A DNA stretch of 64,000 bases from Enterovibrio coralii (GTDB taxonomy: Bacteria > Pseudomonadota > Gammaproteobacteria > Enterobacterales > Vibrionaceae): positions 372,001-436,000 of the forward strand of contig NZ_LNTY01000006.1 of NCBI RefSeq assembly GCF_001559595.1, read 5' to 3'. A program made the position numbers and the translations under genes. Below the pieces are notes generated by a model. That model had not been told where the DNA came from, did no database searches, and saw only the letters and a list, made by a program, of their open reading frames with translations. Below, piece by piece: positions 1 through 10,294 of the stretch. Position 1 is the stretch's first letter; every line of letters starts with the position of its first letter.

Positions 1-2442
1 GGCAAGATTGAAATTGCTGACGTTTATATCGTTGATACCCCGCAAGAAGCATTCGTCACCTCTTACGGTGCAGGCAATGTGGCCAATACGTTTAACCCAG
101 ACGGTTATCGCTGCACCATTGATCATGGTTTCTGGGTCTCCAATGCCGGCGTGGTCGAGCCGGGTGTGCCGTCATGTGACAACATTGGGACGCCGAAGAG
201 ATTGTTTCCACAAATTGTCCCAGAGCTAGAAGGGCAACCCGTTCCGACGCACAAATGGTGGGGGTCAGTCTCATTCCTTGGCGAAATGACCATTGGCGAT
301 CCTGACGATGCTGCTTACATCACGCCCGATCCCATCACTGCGCGTATTTCGGAGCGTGGTGTGAGAATGATGGGGATTCCTAATGCTCTGCAAGGACAAG
401 GTAACCTGTTCCAATATGTGGTGCCGGATCCGTTTAACGAAGTGTTCGATGGTATTGCAGTGGCGAATACCGTTCATAGCGACATGCAGGGATACCTAAA
501 AGATCACAGTGATGGCGCGATGACCGTCGAGTGGCGAACGGGTAATACACCCGTCATGGAAGCGACTTTTGTTCATGGTTCTCCTTATGCGTACTTTAAA
601 GCCTTTGACGGAGACTTTGTCATTAAAACGCACAGCGAAGATGGCTTCCAAAAAGGGACATTTTTCCAAAATACTCAGTCTTTAGGTGTGTGGACAGATG
701 TGGCCGGTAATCGCAACAGCTTCTTGGTTGTTGGCGAGGGAAATACCACATTCAGTGGGATTGCTGGCAACCAAATAATCGTCACAAACAGTGCGAAAGA
801 GATAACGGTAGCCTTGCTTCCATCTCAAGGTACGCCAAGCAATGCTATGTCCTCATATTTTGAAGGTCTGGCTAGACAAGTTGTTCGTGATGTAGAGATA
901 TCCTATTCGGTCAATCGCGCGAACAATCAGGTCACGGTGCAACACACATACCTAGACGCGAATGGCGCACCCATAGAAACCATTGCGGGCATGCAACCGC
1001 TCCATTGGAAAAACAGCAATGAAAACCCGACTCAATACAGTGTAAGAAGCACGCGAGGCACCACGAAGTTTGCGCAGACGAACGGTTTCTCTTACACGCT
1101 GCCATTTGTTGGCGTACTGCCTTATTTGCCAAACGTTGCAGATTTAGACGAAGTGACGTTGCGTGCTCTTGTTACTGAGTACATGAATGAAGGCGAATCC
1201 CGATGGAACCCTTATACCGATACCTATTGGTCGGGTAAAAGCTATGGTAAAGCGGCTGAAGTGATTGCGATAGCACGCTCCATTGGGATGGACAGTGAAG
1301 CGTTGCGTCTGACGAATTGGCTGAAATCGGAATTGGCAGATTGGTTTACGGCTAACACGACAGGCGGGTTAGACATCGTTAAATACTTTGTTTATGACGA
1401 AACCTGGACAACGCTGTTAGGCGTTGAAGAGTCGTTTTTAGCGCATCAACATCTCAATGATCACCATTTCCACTATGGCTATTTCGTCAGAGCCGCAGCG
1501 GAGGTTTGCCGCACCGATAAATCGTGGTGCAGTGAAAGCGAATATGGACCCATGGTTGATTTACTCATTCGCGACTACGCAGCGAGTAAAGGCGACGAGA
1601 TGTTTCCTTACCTTCGCAACTTCGACCCTGCAAACGGGTTTTCGTGGGCGTCTGGCTCTGCCAACTTTGCTTTAGGAAATAACAACGAATCGACATCAGA
1701 AGCGGCAAATGCCTACGGTGCGATCGTACTTTATGGTTTGGTGATGGGCGATCAGGATTTGGTCGATAAGGGGATTTACCTTCATGCTTCATCGGCAGCG
1801 ACCTATTGGGAGTACTGGAACAATCTTGATGGGTACCGAAACACATCGCCATCTTACCCAAACCGTGGTGACAGTTACGACAATTTCCCCACGAATTACA
1901 ACCAGATCACTACGTCGATCATTTGGGGACAGGGTGCGTCATTCTCGACATGGTTTAGTGGCGCGTATGCGCACATTTTAGGGATTCAAGGTTTGCCGCT
2001 GAATCCATTGGTGTTTCATGTCGGGCTTCATGCTGATTACATGGAAGCCTATGTTTCACTGGGTTTGACGGAATCATCGAATCGCAAACCTTCCGGCTTG
2101 ATAGACGGGCAATGGCGAGATATCTGGTGGAACCTTTGGGCGATGACTGACGCAGATGCTGCGATATCAGACTATGAAAGTGTTGGTTCGAATTACTTGC
2201 CTGAAGAGGGGGAGTCGAAGGCGCATACCTATCATTGGCTCTACAACTGGCAGGCTCTGGGACATTTAGCCACTGGTACGGGAGAGCTTACGGCCGATCA
2301 TCCCGCCGCGGTTGCATTTAAAAACGGCAGCAAAATGACTTACCTTGCTTACAACTATGACGACACGGCAATAACAGTAAGGTTCAGCGACGGTTCAACC
2401 TTGCTTGTGCAACCTCATAGCTTTGGCACGCTAGTGAAGTAA
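1..2442 (+). CDS. GH81 endo-1,3-beta-glucanase (laminarinase), 5' truncated by the window edge
   Basis: The reading frame is already open at base 1 and has no signal peptide, so the N-terminus lies outside the window; the GTG at 79 is an internal codon. About 813 residues are visible. Glycoside hydrolase family 81 features are clear: the aromatic/histidine block DHHFHYGYF near 1459-1485, and the paired glutamates of NESTSEA, encoded at 1687 and 1699, which match the catalytic Glu pair of the family. GH81 enzymes cut internal beta-1,3 bonds of laminarin and similar glucans and are usually secreted, which fits a marine bacterium feeding on algal polysaccharide. A C-terminal beta-rich segment after about 2280 may be an accessory domain. 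A terminator follows. The function call is firm; export is inferred. Confidence 0.9.
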   Translation, partial: GKIEIADVYIVDTPQEAFVTSYGAGNVANTFNPDGYRCTIDHGFWVSNAGVVEPGVPSCDNIGTPKRLFPQIVPELEGQPVPTHKWWGSVSFLGEMTIGDPDDAAYITPDPITARISERGVRMMGIPNALQGQGNLFQYVVPDPFNEVFDGIAVANTVHSDMQGYLKDHSDGAMTVEWRTGNTPVMEATFVHGSPYAYFKAFDGDFVIKTHSEDGFQKGTFFQNTQSLGVWTDVAGNRNSFLVVGEGNTTFSGIAGNQIIVTNSAKEITVALLPSQGTPSNAMSSYFEGLARQVVRDVEISYSVNRANNQVTVQHTYLDANGAPIETIAGMQPLHWKNSNENPTQYSVRSTRGTTKFAQTNGFSYTLPFVGVLPYLPNVADLDEVTLRALVTEYMNEGESRWNPYTDTYWSGKSYGKAAEVIAIARSIGMDSEALRLTNWLKSELADWFTANTTGGLDIVKYFVYDETWTTLLGVEESFLAHQHLNDHHFHYGYFVRAAAEVCRTDKSWCSESEYGPMVDLLIRDYAASKGDEMFPYLRNFDPANGFSWASGSANFALGNNNESTSEAANAYGAIVLYGLVMGDQDLVDKGIYLHASSAATYWEYWNNLDGYRNTSPSYPNRGDSYDNFPTNYNQITTSIIWGQGASFSTWFSGAYAHILGIQGLPLNPLVFHVGLHADYMEAYVSLGLTESSNRKPSGLIDGQWRDIWWNLWAMTDADAAISDYESVGSNYLPEEGESKAHTYHWLYNWQALGHLATGTGELTADHPAAVAFKNGSKMTYLAYNYDDTAITVRFSDGSTLLVQPHSFGTLVK

Positions 2443-2802
2443 ACAAGATGAAAATAGAGGGTGTGCTATCCGCACAATCTGAAATGAATTTTTAAGCGCA
2501 GCCACTGCCTTTTGCGCTTCGTGCTAAACGAACTCAACGTGGAAACTCCTCGTTGAGTTTTTTTTGTCTTCGAGAAATCAAATCGTCATTTTGTTTAAAC
2601 GCTCCCGCTATCTAATCGCAAGCTCAAAACTAAGAGACAAAAGCTTCTTAAACCACCTTGTTGTCGGTAAAGTAGCGTCTCCCTTTGCGGCAAAGAATCT
2701 CACGGCTAAACAAGCAAAGTTTTCTCACAAAAAATGCCAGTCTTCAGTGCTTTTTTTGTGTTTAATACGAACGAAAACAAAAACAAATCAAAAAGGAACA
2801 CG
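2443..2802. other. Intergenic region between the GH81 and hydrolase genes
   Basis: It holds the GH81 terminator, then AT-rich sequence up to the ribosome site AAAAAGGA at 2789-2796. The open frames here lack codon bias or ribosome sites, so no gene is called. A promoter for the hydrolase is expected but no clear -35/-10 pair was found. Confidence 0.5.
2531..2566 (+). terminator. Rho-independent terminator after the GH81 gene
   Basis: A nine-base stem (AACTCAACG at 2531-2539 pairing with CGTTGAGTT at 2551-2559) is followed by a run of T, a classic intrinsic terminator. Confidence 0.85.
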
Positions 2803-3618
2803 ATGAAGACGTTTACTCGACATGGTAAAACCATGGCATACCAAGACATTGGCAATGGTCCGGTTCTGTTGTTTGGACACAGCTACCTCTGGGATAGCGC
2901 AATGTGGCAACCGCAAGTTGATGTGCTCAGCCAAACTTACCGTTGTCTCGTCCCAGACTTTTGGGCACATGGTCAGTCAGAATCCATGCCTACGGAAACC
3001 AAGTCGTTGGTCGATTATGCCGATGATATGTTGGCCTTGATGGACCACCTTGAGATTGAAAGCTTCTCTATTGTCGGTCTTTCTGTTGGTGGCATGTGGG
3101 GCACGGAATTGGCACTGAAAGCACCAGCACGTGTTAAAACACTCGTCTTGATGGACACGTTTGTTGGTTATGAACCAGAGATCACTAAGCTGAAATACTT
3201 CGGCATGCTGGACATCATCGAAAATGCACGTGTTGTGCCTGCCGAATTGGTTGATGCCATCGCACCTTTGTTCTTTGCATCAAACGCTAGCGACGCTAAC
3301 CCTGAATTGGTGAGCGGTTTCCGTCAACGTCTGCAAGGTCTAGAGGGGGATGCTGCGAAACACATTACGGAGGTAGGACGCATCGTGTTTGATCGCCGTG
3401 ATACCTTTGATGATATCGAGAACCTGACGTTACCAACGCTGATCATGGTGGGCGCAGAAGACAAACCACGTTCTCCGCTGGAATCTATGCTGATGCACGA
3501 TGCGATTGATGGCAGTGAATACATCATTATTCCTGAAGCTGGCCACATCAGTAATCTAGAAAAGCCGGAATTTGTCACTGAAGCTCTGAAAACCTTTCTT
3601 GGCAAACACCACGAATAA
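2803..3618 (+). CDS. Alpha/beta hydrolase
   Basis: This 271-residue single-domain protein has no signal peptide and is probably cytoplasmic. The ATG at 2803 is chosen because AAAAAGGA lies just upstream; the frame runs further 5' but without a ribosome site. The alpha/beta hydrolase fold shows in the early GHSYLWD turn (oxyanion side), the nucleophile elbow GLSVGGMW with the catalytic Ser, an Asp in GAEDKPRSP and the catalytic His in EAGHISNLEKP. The pattern is that of small esterases, haloperoxidase-like enzymes and 3-oxoadipate enol-lactonases. The substrate cannot be told from sequence. It is flanked by terminators on both sides, so it is transcribed alone. Confidence 0.85.
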   Translation: MKTFTRHGKTMAYQDIGNGPVLLFGHSYLWDSAMWQPQVDVLSQTYRCLVPDFWAHGQSESMPTETKSLVDYADDMLALMDHLEIESFSIVGLSVGGMWGTELALKAPARVKTLVLMDTFVGYEPEITKLKYFGMLDIIENARVVPAELVDAIAPLFFASNASDANPELVSGFRQRLQGLEGDAAKHITEVGRIVFDRRDTFDDIENLTLPTLIMVGAEDKPRSPLESMLMHDAIDGSEYIIIPEAGHISNLEKPEFVTEALKTFLGKHHE

Positions 3619-3623
3619 TGTTG

Positions 3624-3648
3624 AAAAGGCCGCCTAGCGGCCTTTTTC
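3624..3648 (+). terminator. Rho-independent terminator after the hydrolase
   Basis: The stem AAAAGGCCGC at 3624-3633 pairs with GCGGCCTTTT at 3637-3646 and ends in a T run, six bases after the stop codon. Confidence 0.88.
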
Positions 3649-3892
3649 TTAGCCCTGTTCCCCTTCGCACGCGACGCCAAAATTCAGAATTGAACACAAA
3701 TTCATCACGCATTGCTGGCACATTGAGCATTTTCATAAGTAGATGTGACGCACTTTGTGTTTATTGGGCGTCTGTAAGCCATCTATGTTTCGGTATGTTA
3801 CTGTTGATCTGGCTTTTTTAGCCGGGGCGATTACGTGTAAAAAGACACTCACCCATACAAATTTACTCAAACTTTTCAATGGGGGTCTTACT

Positions 3893-4153
3893 ATGAGTCG
3901 CTATCTTTTCTTTATTAAAGACAACGTTGCCATTCATGTGGATTTTGATGGGCGAGATTTCTACGCTGAAAAGTTTCAACTGCTTGAGCAGGGCTTTGAA
4001 GTCAGTGGAGATGTCATCGAATCCAACACCGTTGCGGAAGCGTATTCGCTTTACCAACAACGGTATGGAGAGGTTGATGTTGAATATCCAATGATAAACG
4101 CATTGGCGAATATTCCGCAGGCGATTGCCTGGCAAACCATCTTTCGCAATTGA
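3893..4153 (+). CDS. Small hypothetical protein (86 aa)
   Basis: Start chosen at 3893, preceded by a GGGGG ribosome site; an in-frame upstream extension to 3755 has no such site. The protein is small, acidic and soluble, starting MSRYLFFIKDN, with a beta-strand-like opening and a C-terminal half carrying YSLYQQRYG and PQAIAWQTI. I do not recognise a family. It stands alone, with a hairpin after its stop and guaD converging from the other strand, so the neighbourhood gives no clue to function. Confidence 0.6.
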   Translation: MSRYLFFIKDNVAIHVDFDGRDFYAEKFQLLEQGFEVSGDVIESNTVAEAYSLYQQRYGEVDVEYPMINALANIPQAIAWQTIFRN

Positions 4154-4186
4154 TCAGAAACCCAACTTAACGAGTTTCTGATTTAT
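4153..4186 (+). terminator. Hairpin between the small orphan gene and guaD
   Basis: ATCAGAAAC at 4153-4161 pairs with GTTTCTGAT at 4174-4182, followed by TTAT on the plus strand. It overlaps the last codons of guaD, so it may serve both converging genes. The T tract is short. Confidence 0.5.
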
Positions 4187-5494
4187 CATAAACACACTCG
4201 CCGTATGAATAGGTGTTGGCGACGGTTCTGTCGTCGCCAATTGTCATGAGCACGAATAGTTGGTCTTCCAGTGTTTTTGCATGTTCCATTCTAAATCGCA
4301 TCAATTGCGTGGCGTGCAGATCCAACACAACGAAATCGGCTTCTTTGCCTGATTCAAAGTTACCAATCAAATGATCCAGCGAAAGGCTTTTGCGCCGCCC
4401 AGTGTTGCTTGGTACAAGGACTTTAACGGATGGAGCTTTTTGCCTTGAAGCTGCATCACCTTGTAGGCTTCGCTCATGGTCTGAAGCAGGGAGAAACTGG
4501 TACCTGCGCCAACATCTGTGCCCATACCCACTTTGATCCCTTTGTCTTCCATCTCCGAAAGCGGAAAGAGACCCGAGCCCAAAAACAGGTTTGACGTTGG
4601 GCAGAAGGCAATCGCTGAATCTGATTCAGAGAGTCGTTTACACTCGCCGTCACACAGATGAATACCGTGCGCGAACACAGAACGGCTTGAGAGCAGGCCA
4701 TGTTGGTCATACACATCAAGGTAGTTCTTGCTGTTCGGGAATAGCTCCTGCACCCACTCGATCTCTTTCTGGTTTTCAGAAAGATGCGTGTGCATATAGA
4801 CGTCAGGGTATTCTTCAAGGAGTTTTCCCGCGAGCTTCAACTGTTCTGACGTGCTGGTGGGCGCAAAGCGTGGGGTGACTGCGTAATGCAGACGGCCTTT
4901 GTTATGCCATTTTTCAATCAGTGCTTTGCTGTCTTGATAGCCTGACTCTGGTGTGTCAGTCAGATCCTCAGGTGCGTTTCTGTCCATCAGCACCTTACCC
5001 GCGATCATCCGAAGGTTGCGCTTCTCGGATTCTTGAAAAAACACATCGACAGATTCTTTATGCACAGTACCGAAAACTAACGCGGTTGTAGTGCCGTTTC
5101 GGGCTAATTCGTCGAGAAATTGGACTGCCACTTCGCGCGCATACCCAATATCTGCAAAGCGTTTTTCCTCTGGAAAGGTGTAGTTATTTAGCCAATCCAA
5201 AAGCTGTTCACCGTACGCCGCGATCATCCCAGTTTGAGGGTAGTGAATGTGGGTATCAATGAATCCCGGTGTGATCAGTTTGTTCTCAAGCTTGATCAAC
5301 TCAACGCTGTCATCGAGTGTCGGGAGAATGTCATCGGTGTGACCGACTCTAACGATGTGACCGTCTGCAACTAGCAAAATGCCATCTTCGAAGTACTGAA
5401 AGGAGTCTTCCAAACCCACGTCCGTTGGATTTGCAAGGCTGTGTAATATGGCAGCGCGAAAAGCCTTCGCTGGATGAGCTTTTGGGTCTTTCAT
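4167..5494 (-). CDS. guaD: Guanine deaminase, with an apparent one-base frameshift
   Basis: Converts guanine to xanthine and ammonia, feeding the xanthine dehydrogenase encoded just upstream. It belongs to the amidohydrolase superfamily: the zinc motif DTHIHYPQ lies near residue 75, with later metal residues in MHTHLSENQ, the FAHGIHL region and MGTDVGAGTS. The two frames join at the A run at 4382-4384: adding one base restores GGAKAF followed by SLDHLIGNF and then GKEADFVVLD, closely matching E. coli GuaD and giving about 442 residues (E. coli 439). As written, the frame stops at 4367. The xdhC stop is four bases before the ATG, so this is the last gene of xdhABC-guaD. The lesion is probably a sequencing error. 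Confidence 0.9.
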
Positions 5495-5498
5495 TCCT

Positions 5499-6400
5499 TT
5501 ATGCCCTTATTTTCTCGTCATTTTTATTGTTGTTTTCTTCAGGCTCTCTTTTCAGAATAGAGAGTTTTTCGAGTTGTTTCTGTGCCCCGCTTCCGTTTGA
5601 GACGTGTTCGCGTTTGTTCGCTATCTCCTCACCTTGATAGCATGCGATGAGTTCGCCTGCGACGGAAACCGCAATCTCAGCAGGGTGCTTTCCTTTTACT
5701 GCATCAATGCCGATGGGGCAGATCATGGTGTTGATCGATTCGTCACTTAAGCCTCGTTCTTTCAAGCGATAGTCGAAGCGTTTGCGTTTTGACAGTGAGC
5801 CAATCATGCCGAAATAGCGGCTATCGCCACGTTTTAAAATGGCTCGTGCAAGGTCGAAATCAAGTTGATGATTATGAGTGAGCACCAAGTACATGCTGTT
5901 GGCTGGTAGTGAAGAGACTTCACCAACCGGATCGTCGGTAAGGCGCATTTCCACATTATCCGGGAGATTTTTGGGAAACTGTTCTTCACGCTCATCAATC
6001 CAAATCACGTTGAACGGTAACGTCGCCAGAATATGTACCAGTGCCTTTGCTACGTGGCCAGCACCAAAGAGTGCCAATACGTGACGTTGCGGACCAATAG
6101 GTTCGAAACTCAGCGTAACAATGCCCCCACAACACTGTCCAAGTCGCGCGCCTAAATTGAAGCGTTCTATCTTGATGTCGCTTTCGCCTTGCGCGAGCAT
6201 CTCTTGCGCGGATTTCATGGCAACATGTTCAAGATGGCCGCCACCAATCGTGGCGATAACCTCATCTTCAGTCACGAGCATTTTGGTGCCAGCACCACGA
6301 GGTACCGACCTTTGTCTTCGAGTACGGTCACCATAACACACGGCGTACCTTTGGCTTCTAACTCTGCCAGTGCTTGGATCCAATTGTCTTTAAACATCAT
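5499..6400 (-). CDS. xdhC: Xanthine dehydrogenase accessory protein XdhC, with an apparent one-base frameshift
   Basis: XdhC binds and inserts sulfurated molybdenum cofactor into xanthine dehydrogenase. The N-terminal part (MFKDNWIQALAELEAKG) is in one frame and the rest, starting SVPRGAGTKMLV, is in another. One extra base at about 6309 (CC to CCC on the plus strand) joins DKG to SVPRGAGTKM, the typical family motif. The body shows GGGHLEH, then CCGG, then a Rossmann segment LALFGAGHVAKAL and a C-terminal DYRLKERG. Total length is about 300 residues, longer than many relatives because of a charged tail. Tandem ATGs lie at 6400 and 6397; the upstream GGAG favours 6397. It sits 20 bases after xdhB and 4 bases before guaD. 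Confidence 0.9.
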
Positions 6401-6419
6401 CGATCTCCATATCTGGCTG

Positions 6420-8801
6420 TTACAGCGAAAACGACACAGGCGATTTACCATTTCGCGCTTGCTTGATGGCGTTGTACACCTGTTCCGGTGTGGCTGGTGC
6501 AGGCAGATGAGGAATGACATTGTCATCTGCAACGCTGACGATGGCGTCTCGGATCGCGCTCCATACGGAAATGGCCAACATGAACGGTGGCTCACCAACG
6601 GCCTTTGAGTGGAACACGGTGTCTTCTGGATTCGCTCTGTTTTCTACTAAGCGGGTATTAAAGATTTCAGGCGTATCTGCAACAGCAGGGATCTTGTAAC
6701 TGGCAGGGCCTGATGTCATCAACTGGCCGTTGTCGTTCCACACCAACTCTTCGGTCGTAAGCCAGCCCATACCTTGAATAAAGCCGCCTTCAACCTGACC
6801 GATATCAATAGCCGGGTTTAGAGACGCACCGACATCGTGCAGAATGTCCGTACGAAGGACTTTGTACTCGCCGGTAAGTGTATCGACGATGACTTCTGAA
6901 CACGACACGCCATAGGCAAAGTAATAGAAAGGGCGACCGCGTGCTTTTTCGTGATCGTAAAAGATCTTCGGTGTGCGATAAAAGCCAGAAGCCGCTAGGG
7001 AAATTTGGTTAAACCAACACAGCTCGGTGAAATCAGCAAAGGTCATGGTTTGTTTATCGCCAATCGTGACAATGCCATTGCTGAAGACGATGTCTTGTGG
7101 CGAGACATCAAAGTGTGAAGACGCAAAATTCACCATGCGCTCTTTGATGGTCATTGCTGCATTTTGTGCGGCTTTACCATTCAAGTCCGTGCCGGACGAC
7201 GCGGCCGTTGGTGAGGTGTTTGGCACTTTCTCAGTATTGGTTGCGGTGACTTGAATCGTATCGATGTCCACACTGAAAGTTTCCGCCACAATTTGGGCGA
7301 CTTTGGTGTTTAATCCCTGACCCATTTCGGTGCCACCGTGGTTTAGCGAAATACTTCCGTCGGTATATACAGTGACGAGTGCGCCAGCTTGATTGAGGAA
7401 GGTCGCGGTAAACGAGATACCGAACTTCACAGGGGTAATGGAAATGCCTTTTTTCAGAATAGGGCTGGTGGCATTGAATTCCGCAATGGCTTTCCTACGT
7501 GATTGATATTCGCACGACATTTCGAGGTCGGCAGTCATTTCGTGGATGAAATTGTCTTCGACCTTTTGGTAATAGTGGGTTTCATCACGACCTTCGCCGG
7601 CATAATAATTGGCCTTGCGAACCTCAAGCGGGTCTTTTTTTAGGTGGCAGGCGATGGTGTCCATCACGTGTTCGATAGTCATCATGCCTTGAGGGCCACC
7701 GAAACCGCGGTAGGCAGTATTCGAGGCTGTGTTGGTTTTCACGCAGTGTCCGGTGACCGTCGCATTGCCGAGGAAGTAGGCGTTGTCAGAGTGGAACATT
7801 GCGCGATCGACAATTGAGCGTGATAAGTCAGGCGAATGCCCAGCATTACCAGACACAACAATCTCAATCCCTTGAATGACACCGTCGTTATCAAAACCCA
7901 CTTTATATTGATTAAAGAAAGGATGGCGTTTACCTGTCATCATCATGTCTTCACGACGAGGGAGACGGAACTTCACGGGTTGACCTGTTTGGTTTGCGAT
8001 AACAGCAGCAATACAAGCAGGTGCTGCGGCTTGCGTTTCCTTACCTCCAAAACCACCACCCATGCGTCGCATGTCTATTAGTACCTTATGCATTGGTACA
8101 CCCAATACGGATGCAACTAACTTTTGCACTTCAGTCGGGTTTTGCGTCGAACAATAGACAATCACACCACCATCTTCAGTCGGTACGACACTTGAGACCT
8201 GTGTTTCGAGATAGAAGTGTTCTTGTCCGCCGACATGGAGCGCACCTTCAAGCACGTGAGCGGAGCTCGCAATTGCAGCGGCTGAGTCCCCGCGTTTTTG
8301 AGTATGACTATCCGTGACGAAAGATTCTTGTGCTAAGGCTTCTTCGACATCAAGGGCGGCTGGGAGTAAGTCGTATTCGATGATTGCTGCTTCTGCGCCT
8401 TTACGCGCATTGTCGAGAGAGTCAGCGGCAACTGCAATCACGGGCTGGCCAACGTAGACCACTTTGCCGTCAGCAAGCATAGGATCGCCGGGAAGAATCG
8501 GACCAATATCGAGTTCGCCCGGCACATCTTTAGAAGTAATGACTGTGTGAACGCCGGGCACCTTATAACACGGTGACACATCCAGCTTGGTTATGTTTGC
8601 ATGCGCATACGGACTCATCAGTGCGTAGACATGAAGCTGATTGGGAAATTCTCCGCGGTCATCGATATACAGAGCTTCACCGGATACTTGCTTTTCAGCG
8701 CTCTCATGTTTAACTGATTTACCGACGCCAGTCGCTAAACCCGCTTTGGCCTGTGCGGTCATTTCTTCCATGGTCATGGCAGGGGTCGTTTTACGAGACA
8801 T
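6420..8801 (-). CDS. xdhB: Xanthine dehydrogenase, molybdopterin-binding subunit
   Basis: This 793-residue protein is the large catalytic subunit that oxidises hypoxanthine and xanthine to urate. Visible family features are the N-terminal SGEALYIDD and VKHESAEKQ region, the molybdopterin segments MGGGFGGKE and AYRGFGGPQG, the GGTEMGQGLNTK loop, and the C-terminal SKAVGEPPFMLA with the Glu thought to act as catalytic base. The length is typical for split bacterial enzymes. Its ATG lies inside the end of xdhA (11-base overlap), indicating translational coupling. The ribosome site is GAGGGTG eight bases upstream. Gene naming follows the small-A/large-B convention; E. coli uses a different order. 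Confidence 0.95.
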   Translation of the reverse strand: MSRKTTPAMTMEEMTAQAKAGLATGVGKSVKHESAEKQVSGEALYIDDRGEFPNQLHVYALMSPYAHANITKLDVSPCYKVPGVHTVITSKDVPGELDIGPILPGDPMLADGKVVYVGQPVIAVAADSLDNARKGAEAAIIEYDLLPAALDVEEALAQESFVTDSHTQKRGDSAAAIASSAHVLEGALHVGGQEHFYLETQVSSVVPTEDGGVIVYCSTQNPTEVQKLVASVLGVPMHKVLIDMRRMGGGFGGKETQAAAPACIAAVIANQTGQPVKFRLPRREDMMMTGKRHPFFNQYKVGFDNDGVIQGIEIVVSGNAGHSPDLSRSIVDRAMFHSDNAYFLGNATVTGHCVKTNTASNTAYRGFGGPQGMMTIEHVMDTIACHLKKDPLEVRKANYYAGEGRDETHYYQKVEDNFIHEMTADLEMSCEYQSRRKAIAEFNATSPILKKGISITPVKFGISFTATFLNQAGALVTVYTDGSISLNHGGTEMGQGLNTKVAQIVAETFSVDIDTIQVTATNTEKVPNTSPTAASSGTDLNGKAAQNAAMTIKERMVNFASSHFDVSPQDIVFSNGIVTIGDKQTMTFADFTELCWFNQISLAASGFYRTPKIFYDHEKARGRPFYYFAYGVSCSEVIVDTLTGEYKVLRTDILHDVGASLNPAIDIGQVEGGFIQGMGWLTTEELVWNDNGQLMTSGPASYKIPAVADTPEIFNTRLVENRANPEDTVFHSKAVGEPPFMLAISVWSAIRDAIVSVADDNVIPHLPAPATPEQVYNAIKQARNGKSPVSFSL

Positions 8802-10245
8802 AATGAATCACCCTCGTTTCAATCATTTTTCCATCAGCGGCGTAGCTGAGTTCGGTAAACAGGCGGTAGAGTAAGTTCGCAGCTGTTTCAGCGCGGTATT
8901 CTTTCGTCGCCCTGAAATCGGAAATGGGTGAGAAGTCATTTTCCAATGCCAACATCGCCGCTTGTATGGATGCCGCATTAAGTGGCTTGCCTACAATTTC
9001 TTGTTCGCAGTGCGATGCGCGCGCAGGAATGGCAGCCATACCGCCAAAGGCAATGCGGGCTTCTGTGACAGTGTCACCATTGTAAGTAAGGCGGAATGCA
9101 CCACATACGGCAGAGATATCATCATCAAATCGCTTAGAGATTTTGTATGCCTTGAAAGCCTGATTAGGTTGTGGTTTGGGCACGCGAATGGTTTGCACAA
9201 ACTCCGACGGCTGTAGAGCTGTGACCTTGTAGTCTTTAAAGAAATCTTCAAGCAGGATTTCACGTGCAGTGTCGCCGCGTCGCAGGATCACGGTTGAGCC
9301 CAGAGCTATCAGCAACGGAGGACCGTCACCAATTGGGGAGGCATTGGCAATGTTGCCACCAATGGTGCCTTGATTGCGGATCTGCAAAGACGCGAAACGC
9401 TGTAAAAGCGCACCGAAATCTGGGTAGTGAGGTTCTAGAGCACGATACACATCGGTGAAGGGCACGTTGGCGCCGATTTCGATATGGGTGTCGGTCTCGT
9501 TGACGGTTTTGATGTCGTCAACACGGCCGAGATAAATGAGCTTGTCGATATCGCGATGGAACTGCGTGACTTCAAGTGCAAGGTCAGTACCACCAGCAAG
9601 TAACTTCGCTGTTGGGTGTGCCATCAGCGTTTTTGCAAGTTCATCACTGCTTGTGGGTGTAAATGCAGTTTTTCCATCGGCGTTATATTCTAATTCTGGT
9701 TTACCGATGGCATTGAGCTTTTCAATGGTTTCACGCTCGTATTCAGCGAACTGATCGCGAATTGGCGTTTCCTGACTTAGTGACAAAGACGCCTCAACAA
9801 TTGGGCGATAGCCAGTACAGCGGCACAAATTACCTGCTAATGCTTCATACGTTTCTTCTTTGTCAGCATTAGGGTGGTTCTTAGTCAGAGCAAACATCGA
9901 CATGATAAAGCCGGGGGTACAAAAACCGCATTGGCTGCCATGAAAGTCGACGATGGCCTGTTGAACAGGGTGCAAAGACGTTTTGGTTCTCAGGTCTTCA
10001 ACTGTAATGAGCTGCTTGCCATGCAGGGCAGAAACAAAGGTTAGGCAAGAGTTCACGCTTCGATACTCAAGCTTTCCATCCACCACTTCGCCTAACACCA
10101 CAGTGCAGGCTCCGCAGTCGCCCGAGCCACATCCTTCTTTTGTGCCTGTTTTACGCACATGCTCTCGAAGGTAGTTCAATACGGTCAGGTTGGGAGAAAT
10201 GTCTTTCTCTTCCTGTAGGGTCTGATTTAAGAGAAATCGGATCAC
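8791..10245 (-). CDS. xdhA: Xanthine dehydrogenase, FeS- and FAD-binding subunit
   Basis: This 484-residue fused small subunit carries two [2Fe-2S] clusters and FAD and passes electrons from the Mo subunit to NAD. The first cluster ligands are in GCGSGDCGACT near residue 40. The second set is in CGFCTPGF and CRCTGYRP near residues 105-145. The FAD domain follows with LLAGGTDLALEV and TIGGNIANASPIGD. The start is GTG at 10245, four bases after GGAGG. It is the first gene of xdhA-xdhB-xdhC-guaD. Two different palindromes lie upstream (10295-10308 and 10415-10426), pointing to control by a TetR-type and a GntR-type regulator. Confidence 0.95.
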   Translation of the reverse strand: MIRFLLNQTLQEEKDISPNLTVLNYLREHVRKTGTKEGCGSGDCGACTVVLGEVVDGKLEYRSVNSCLTFVSALHGKQLITVEDLRTKTSLHPVQQAIVDFHGSQCGFCTPGFIMSMFALTKNHPNADKEETYEALAGNLCRCTGYRPIVEASLSLSQETPIRDQFAEYERETIEKLNAIGKPELEYNADGKTAFTPTSSDELAKTLMAHPTAKLLAGGTDLALEVTQFHRDIDKLIYLGRVDDIKTVNETDTHIEIGANVPFTDVYRALEPHYPDFGALLQRFASLQIRNQGTIGGNIANASPIGDGPPLLIALGSTVILRRGDTAREILLEDFFKDYKVTALQPSEFVQTIRVPKPQPNQAFKAYKISKRFDDDISAVCGAFRLTYNGDTVTEARIAFGGMAAIPARASHCEQEIVGKPLNAASIQAAMLALENDFSPISDFRATKEYRAETAANLLYRLFTELSYAADGKMIETRVIHYVS

Positions 10246-10294
10246 ACGGCCTCCATGACGTTCTCGTATCCATTGATTACAAGCTAGTCATTTC

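Noticed and set aside
79..81. GTG at 79 as the start of the GH81 gene
   Set aside because: The frame is open without a stop to base 1, and no ribosome site precedes 79; the gene begins outside the window.
2564..2806. An 80-codon frame before the hydrolase
   Set aside because: It has no ribosome site, is AT-driven, and overlaps the real start of the hydrolase.
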